A stretch of DNA of 19,110 nucleotides, taken from assembly GCA_021159525.1 (NCBI GenBank), contig JAGHEC010000247.1, positions 1 to 19,110 of the forward strand. The letters run 5' to 3'. A model generated the notes under the pieces. The model saw only the letters and a list, made by a program, of their open reading frames with translations. It was not told where the DNA came from and did no database searches. The stretch is from Deltaproteobacteria bacterium (GTDB taxonomy: Bacteria > Desulfobacterota > DSM-4660 > Desulfatiglandales > Desulfatiglandaceae). This document shows positions 15,422 through 19,110 of this stretch, piece by piece. The first letter of the stretch is position 1. Each line of letters begins with the position of its first letter. The position numbers were made by a program, and so were the translations under genes.

Positions 15422-15661
15422 CTATTTTATCTTGAGATAGAAACGGGTGAAACCCTCGTCGTCCTTTTCCCCCAGGTAGGTGTGCCCCGCCTTGTTGGCA
15501 AAGCCGGGAAGATCGTTCTTGGTGCCTGGATCTGTGCCCAAAATCTCAAGAATTTGACCTGATTTCATCTTGCCGACCGCCTTCTTTGTCTTGAGAAGCG
15601 GCATGGGGCAACTCAATCCTCTACAGTCCAATGTTTCGTCCGGTTTAATCTCTTCAGCCAT
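15422..15661 (-). CDS. tusA: TusA-family sulfur-carrier protein
   Basis: This protein is 79 residues long. The TusA/SirA signature LDCRGLSCPMPLLKTKKAV has the CPxP motif with Cys18 as the persulfide carrier and an additional Cys13. It is followed by GQILEILGTDPGTKNDLPGF. The second of two close ATGs (15661) is used because AGGAGG lies 8 nt upstream; the first (15667) is only 2 nt from it. TusA proteins ferry sulfane sulfur between rhodaneses, DsrE proteins and Dsr or Hdr-like enzymes. It lies between the YedE-type permease and dsrE, so it likely takes sulfur, or possibly selenium, arriving through the permease. Confidence 0.9.
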   Translation of the reverse strand: MAEEIKPDETLDCRGLSCPMPLLKTKKAVGKMKSGQILEILGTDPGTKNDLPGFANKAGHTYLGEKDDEGFTRFYLKIK

Positions 15662-15792
15662 AACCATAACCTCCTTGTGTGATTTGTTGTTATCGAGACA
15701 AGAACCGAAAAAAAACGTCAAATGCCTTTCGGCGGAAGGGCCTCTTCATGAACGAAAGCATTGGGTCGGCCTTCATGGTTGTGAGGGCAACC

Positions 15793-16992
15793 TTACATTT
15801 CTACCGTGAACTTATCGGTTTCTTCATTCCATGTGGCCAGGAGATAGTAGGCGCAAAGAATGAGGAACAGGATCACCAGCGTCCACTTGTACGTAAGGTA
15901 ATAGGGCATAAAAACCGCTTTTCCGATCAACGCCTTAAAACCCTCCGAGGCATTGATCAGGGTCTTGAAGAGGGAAGTGGATAGACAAAAGCAGACCACG
16001 GCAATGATGAGCTTGACCTGACCTTCTCCGGCCCTCCACACCGAACCGCTTCCGCATCCACCGGCCAACAGCATACCGAAGCCGAAAACAATGCCGCCTG
16101 CCAGGCTGCCGAACCAGAAGGTCTGGGTCACATATACTTGTTCGCCTCTCAGTCCGGTCCATTTCAGGGCGGCAAAACCCAGGATGCTAATCATCAGACT
16201 GATGGCTATCCCCCGGGGAACCTCTCCTTCACCGGTCATAAACGGATCCCTGAAGCCCCTCACAAAACAAAAACGGCAGCGTTGAATAATCACACCGAAT
16301 GCGATGCCGCACAGAAGAAGACCGCCGATTTTTGTGAGGGACTGGCGAGCGTACAGCGAGGCGCAGATGATGGCAAAAAGAAAAACAGCCGCCCCGATAT
16401 AAGGCTCAATGTTCAACCAATTGAAAGCCCCTTCCGACTTGGCGGAGCGCCCCCCTCCAGAGGACCCTGTGGGCAGGTGTTCCAGCTCCCAGTATATGTA
16501 ACGAAGCCCAAGGTAGGCGCCCACAAACAGCCCCGCCATCATAGCCGCCCCGCCCAGGGAAAGCGCGCTGAGCGCAGAATAAAATCCGCCCACATTACAT
16601 CCGCCGGCCATGGCGGCCCCTATCCCCATCAGCGTGCCACCCACAACGCCCTTGATCAGTTCAAGGGGAGGGGCCATTCGAATGGCAAACTGCTTTGCCA
16701 TAAGGGCCGAGCCAAAGGCCCCCCAGATCAATCCCAGGGTGAGGATTGAATTTGTAGAGACGAGGGGGGAGATAGGGGGATGCTGATAAACACCGATAAG
16801 GCTGAAGAACCAGTCACCCCAGTTCCTGAGCCCCCCGGCAACCCCCCATGGCCTCGCCCAGGCAAATGTGATCACACTCATAATACCGATCAGAAGGCCT
16901 CCCAGCCATATGGGCCAGTTTTCGAAAAAGACCTTCTGATAGCCCTGTTTCAAGAGCCTGAAGAATACGCTGCCTTCACTTTCATCGTTCAT
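15793..16992 (-). CDS. yedE: YedE/YeeE-type permease (sulfur- or selenium-compound transporter)
   Basis: The 399-residue integral membrane protein has about nine to ten hydrophobic segments, for example IWLGGLLIGIMSVITFAWA, IICASLYA and LVILFLILCAYYLLATW at the end. The family Cys motifs occur in membrane context: AGGCNVGGFYSAL near residue 131, RCRFCFVRGFRDP near 239 and AGGCGSGSVWRAGEG near 312. These match the Sulf_transp (YeeE/YedE) family, including thiosulfate transporter TsuA and the selenium-linked YedE. It starts 22 nt after the exported TPR gene and is followed by tusA. I infer import of thiosulfate or another sulfane-sulfur species for handoff to TusA. Selenium transport is a real alternative given the two nearby selenoprotein genes. 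Confidence 0.87.
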   Translation of the reverse strand: MNDESEGSVFFRLLKQGYQKVFFENWPIWLGGLLIGIMSVITFAWARPWGVAGGLRNWGDWFFSLIGVYQHPPISPLVSTNSILTLGLIWGAFGSALMAKQFAIRMAPPLELIKGVVGGTLMGIGAAMAGGCNVGGFYSALSALSLGGAAMMAGLFVGAYLGLRYIYWELEHLPTGSSGGGRSAKSEGAFNWLNIEPYIGAAVFLFAIICASLYARQSLTKIGGLLLCGIAFGVIIQRCRFCFVRGFRDPFMTGEGEVPRGIAISLMISILGFAALKWTGLRGEQVYVTQTFWFGSLAGGIVFGFGMLLAGGCGSGSVWRAGEGQVKLIIAVVCFCLSTSLFKTLINASEGFKALIGKAVFMPYYLTYKWTLVILFLILCAYYLLATWNEETDKFTVEM

Positions 16993-17014
16993 GGCAATCT
17001 ATTCCTGCATAGGG

Positions 17015-17443
17015 TTAACAGCCTTCGTCTTCCACAATCACAAACTTGTTTTTCCGGGCAGGACCTGTCTGAGGAGGCAAGGGGGCAGGCGGAACCGTCC
17101 GCCCGGACCCTTGTTGCGCGCTGATCGAGGTATCAGGAGCGATCAGGCCCGCATCTTTTTCCACCTCCTCTGCCAGGGCGAAGAGCGTGGCTTTATCGTA
17201 AAATCTCCACGCAACCATGAAATTGGGGTCTGCCTGAATGGCCTTCTGGAAATAGCCTTTGGCCTCTGTATATCTTTTCCTCTCAAACGACTGAAGGCCC
17301 GATCGAAACATCTTGATACATAGGTCCTTGTCAGGGAAAGACGGGCTCTGTTGTTCAGCAAAGACGGACGGTGTGATAAGCCATAAGAAGGCAGCAAAAA
17401 AGACACAAGCAACGGATCGACTGCAAACGGGAGGGCGCATCAT
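17015..17443 (-). CDS. Exported TPR-repeat protein
   Basis: This protein is 142 residues long. It has a Sec signal peptide (Arg near the N terminus, hydrophobic VACVFFAAFLWLI, ITPSVFA-EQ cleavage near residue 29), then a tetratricopeptide unit with AKGYFQKAIQADPNFMVAW at about residues 68-86. A low-complexity Pro/Gln segment (PPAPLPPQTGP) follows, and it ends in a basic and acidic tail with a Cys next to the C terminus. It is probably periplasmic and involved in protein contact. It is the first gene of the sulfur cluster, 22 nt before yedE. Of two adjacent ATGs (17443, 17440) either could serve; GAGGAG lies just upstream. No enzymatic function is suggested. Confidence 0.75.
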   Translation of the reverse strand: MMRPPVCSRSVACVFFAAFLWLITPSVFAEQQSPSFPDKDLCIKMFRSGLQSFERKRYTEAKGYFQKAIQADPNFMVAWRFYDKATLFALAEEVEKDAGLIAPDTSISAQQGSGRTVPPAPLPPQTGPARKNKFVIVEDEGC

Positions 17444-17518
17444 AACCTACTCCTCTTGCTTTTTGTTCGACAACCTGCCCGAGGCGATAAGTGTTCCGAC
17501 CTGTGGGACACGAAGACG

Positions 17519-17524
17519 ATTATA
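17519..17524 (-). promoter_or_regulatory. Possible -10 element ahead of the sulfur cluster
   Basis: A perfect TATAAT lies on the minus strand 75 nt before the TPR start codon. The base string 17 nt upstream (TTCTTT) is a poor -35. It may serve an activated promoter, or the sulfur genes may rely on the stronger promoter at 17978-18005. Confidence 0.3.
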
Positions 17525-17689
17525 AACGTCTCAGGCTTTCCAAAGAAGCGTTGACAGTTAAGTGCAGCAAAAAGTTGGAGATTATGGTGTATACGTGCTT
17601 CCTAAATTACAAGCAGCAACTGATTGTTTATAGAGGAAAATAATGAAGACGCAAAATCCCTTTACAATCAGGATTTTTGCATTTTTGTT

Positions 17690-17880
17690 GATTTGAGAAC
17701 AATGTCATTCCCTTGCCTAAAGGGAGCGGAGTAGTTGCGGCGTCCCTTGATGATGCGGGGCATCTCGATCACCAGTATCTACGGTAAAGTCCAAAGCATT
17801 CGCAACCAGTTGAAATTATGTCGCCCCTGCTACTATTGTCGTCATTTAGGCAAAAGCCGGAATCCAGAACGGTTTCGGCA
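17690..17880. repeat. Degraded REP-like palindromic sequences
   Basis: On the minus strand TTCTGGATTCCGGCTTTTGC followed by CTAAATGACGA (about 17864-17834) resembles the common bacterial palindrome TGGATTCCCGCTTTCGCGGGAATGACG. A second relative, CTCCCTTTAGGCAAGGGAATGACATT, is at about 17726-17701. Both are decayed. I see no gene in 17525-17977. Confidence 0.4.
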
Positions 17881-17977
17881 TAATACAGCAAATGGATGCC
17901 GAATCGAATCCTGTATGACTCAGCAGAAAAGGTTCCGGCACTCAAGCATCTATTAATGACATTGGGATTGATAAAGC

Positions 17978-18005
17978 ATTATACCGCACAGGTTACGTCT
18001 GTCAA
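17978..18005 (-). promoter_or_regulatory. Consensus sigma70-type promoter, orphan or long-leader
   Basis: On the minus strand a perfect TTGACA (18005-18000) is followed after 16 nt by a perfect TATAAT (17983-17978). The next supported gene downstream is the TPR gene about 530 nt away. It could drive the sulfur cluster with a long leader, drive a small RNA, or be left over from a lost gene. Confidence 0.6.
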
Positions 18006-18012
18006 GAGATTT

Positions 18013-18349
18013 TGCTTAAAAATGTTTCTTTTGCATCGGCTGGGTGGGGATGGCCGAGATCGTATCCCGGGCACATACACTGGAACAGCATCCTCATTGA
18101 CTGGTTCTTGGCCCCCGGCAACAGCTCTTCAGAGGTGGTGATCCGCCAAAGCCATCAATCGCCGTCCAAGAGCAGTTTCACACCCCAGAATCCCGTGAAC
18201 CCGGAATCCGTCACTGTCCGATCCCGGCCCGTGCCTCAAAACCGGCTCTCTTCACACTGTCAGCCGTGCTACATGCTTCCCGGCCTTGGCTATGATGACC
18301 TCTTCGCCCGCCGTGGTACGGTTGCGATAACAGCTCCTCTGCATAAAGA
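18013..18349 (-). pseudogene. Phd/VapC-like toxin-antitoxin remnant
   Basis: From about 18349 leftwards one frame gives TTAGEEVIIAKAGKHVARLT, the typical end of Phd/YefM-type antitoxins, but it stops early at 18252. A neighbouring frame continues with VKRAGFEARAGIGQ. From GTG 18181 another frame reads VKLLLDGD, then a stop at 18157-18155, then WLWRITTSEELLPG. This matches the start of PIN-domain toxins (M-K-L-L-L-D-T-H-x-W-L-W), but the rest of the PIN domain is missing. The broken frames suggest a decayed module; transposition or repeat insertion nearby may have aided the decay. Confidence 0.5.
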
Positions 18350-18613
18350 CGCCCCCTTGGACAGGATCGGCATATCTGCAGACCCAATTCACGTGCCATT
18401 TCAAAGTCGTTTTTCGGAAAGGCGGATGGCGTTTTGGTGGAGCGGAGATAGCGGAGGGCGCAGGCACGCCTCGTGATACGAAGGTTTCCTGGCTGCCGCT
18501 CACAACGAATCAGCTCTAAATCTCCTTTGTTGATGTGCTTTGATCGATCGGGTTTAGGCATGTTCCCCTCCCCTCCGATTAGAGAATATTTCCTCAATCG
18601 GGGTCACGTCTAT

Positions 18614-18781
18614 TTACGGGTTGGAATTTTTGCAAAATCTGCATGCATAGGCGCTTCCAAACCATTCCTCTACAACAGTGAATATCTCATCTTTATCCAT
18701 GCCGCTTTTCCGTAAATCCTGAACGGCCTGCTCAAGCATTACCGCAAAGAGCTCTTCTGCCATAACCGGTTTCTTTGACAT
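18614..18781 (-). CDS. Small hypothetical protein, 55 residues
   Basis: The frame from ATG 18781 has a good AAGGAG 6 nt upstream and encodes MSKKPVMAEELFAVMLEQAV, then a charged helix QDLRKSGMDKDEIFTVVEEW, and ends YACRFCKNSNP. Helix-rich with a C-terminal CxxC pair, it could bind a metal or sit next to a partner protein. I do not recognise the family. It lies upstream of the toxin-antitoxin remnant on the same strand and may belong to that lost module. The codon and residue pattern look like a real protein, but its shortness keeps confidence modest. Confidence 0.5.
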   Translation of the reverse strand: MSKKPVMAEELFAVMLEQAVQDLRKSGMDKDEIFTVVEEWFGSAYACRFCKNSNP

Positions 18782-18900
18782 ATTATCTCCTTTCCGGATA
18801 AGCCCTCAATGAAGTTCGAATTTCCGAATCGCTTTGATCTGCTCCCCCCGGGGATGGAGAGATCTCCCCGTGAATAGGCCTTAGCAACAGTTGAAGTCAT

Positions 18901-19046
18901 GTATCACCTCAATAATTAGGGGGGTAACTGCGAACCTAGTGCCGGGGCAGAAGAATCTTTCTTCCGCTCCGGGCCTCCGGGCTGGTCTCTTGAGTGACTT
19001 ATCTGCGGGGGACACCCGCCTGCAAGGCCAATTGAGCGTTATTGCC
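18901..19046. repeat. Dispersed palindromic element, copy 3
   Basis: The left end GTATCACCTCAATAATTAGG and the following 60 bp match copy 2 at 2013-2090 with few differences (shared GTGCC, GGGGCAG, TTTCTTCCGCTCC). The right end CAATTGAGCGTTATTGCC is a diverged inverted partner of the left end. The core differs and is shorter than in copy 2. I see no gene in 18782-19110. Confidence 0.65.
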
Positions 19047-19110
19047 AAGACTTTCGTCCCGTGGATCTGCGATCGCAGAAGGAAGTAACATGGGTAACAA
19101 GGCAATGGCG

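Noticed and set aside
17885..17930. tRNA-like T-loop string (GGATTCGATTC on the minus strand)
   Set aside because: No acceptor, D or anticodon stems can be built around it.
18155..18157. TGA in the PIN-toxin-like frame as a third selenocysteine codon
   Set aside because: PIN toxins have Thr/His/Ile there, not Cys, and the rest of the domain is missing; it is a pseudogene stop.

Overview
The window looks like a chromosomal segment of an anaerobic Desulfobacterota-type bacterium (sulfate reducer or sulfur disproportionator). The main evidence is two about 1000-residue HdrA-type flavoproteins, MvhD-type subunits, an Flx NADH module, a YedE/TusA/DsrE sulfur-trafficking set, and apparent use of UGA as selenocysteine. 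Almost every intact gene lies on the minus strand, so transcription runs from high to low coordinates.

Layout in transcription order. Positions 19110-17450 are gene-poor: one palindromic dispersed repeat, a 55-residue unknown protein, remains of a Phd/VapC-like toxin-antitoxin pair, and a perfect-hexamer sigma70-type promoter with no obvious adjacent gene. Positions 17443-13928 hold a sulfur cluster: exported TPR protein, YedE-type permease, TusA, DsrE, a 98-residue DsrE/F-like protein, a 57-residue protein and an exported rhodanese. The yedE-tusA-dsrE-hypothetical-hypothetical order matches what I recall as the YTD cluster, proposed as a marker of sulfur disproportionation. A degraded ISAzo13-like transposase fragment follows. 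Positions 13356-12272 encode a stand-alone receiver-domain protein and a cyclic-nucleotide-binding protein.

Positions 11832-1120 form the redox block: hdrA1 (all Cys), mvhD1 with a C-terminal winged helix, hdrA2 with an in-frame UGA, flxD with an in-frame UGA, flxC, flxB and flxA, closed by a strong intrinsic terminator at 1031-1082. The far left holds a wrecked PAS sensor gene whose 3' end stops at another copy of the dispersed repeat, which carries a 48-bp tandem repeat.

The main discovery is that two adjacent genes would be split or truncated by a simple ORF call. Both read through TGA at positions where the paralogue in the same window has Cys (HdrA1 Cys64, MvhD1 Cys68). Each TGA is followed at a suitable distance by a hairpin resembling a bacterial SECIS. 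I infer an NADH-linked electron-bifurcating HdrA-FlxABCD complex with selenocysteine in two subunits expected to contact each other. It sits beside a Cys-only HdrA-MvhD pair and a sulfur-relay cluster. No HdrB or HdrC is present, so the final disulfide or sulfur acceptor site must be encoded elsewhere or be different.
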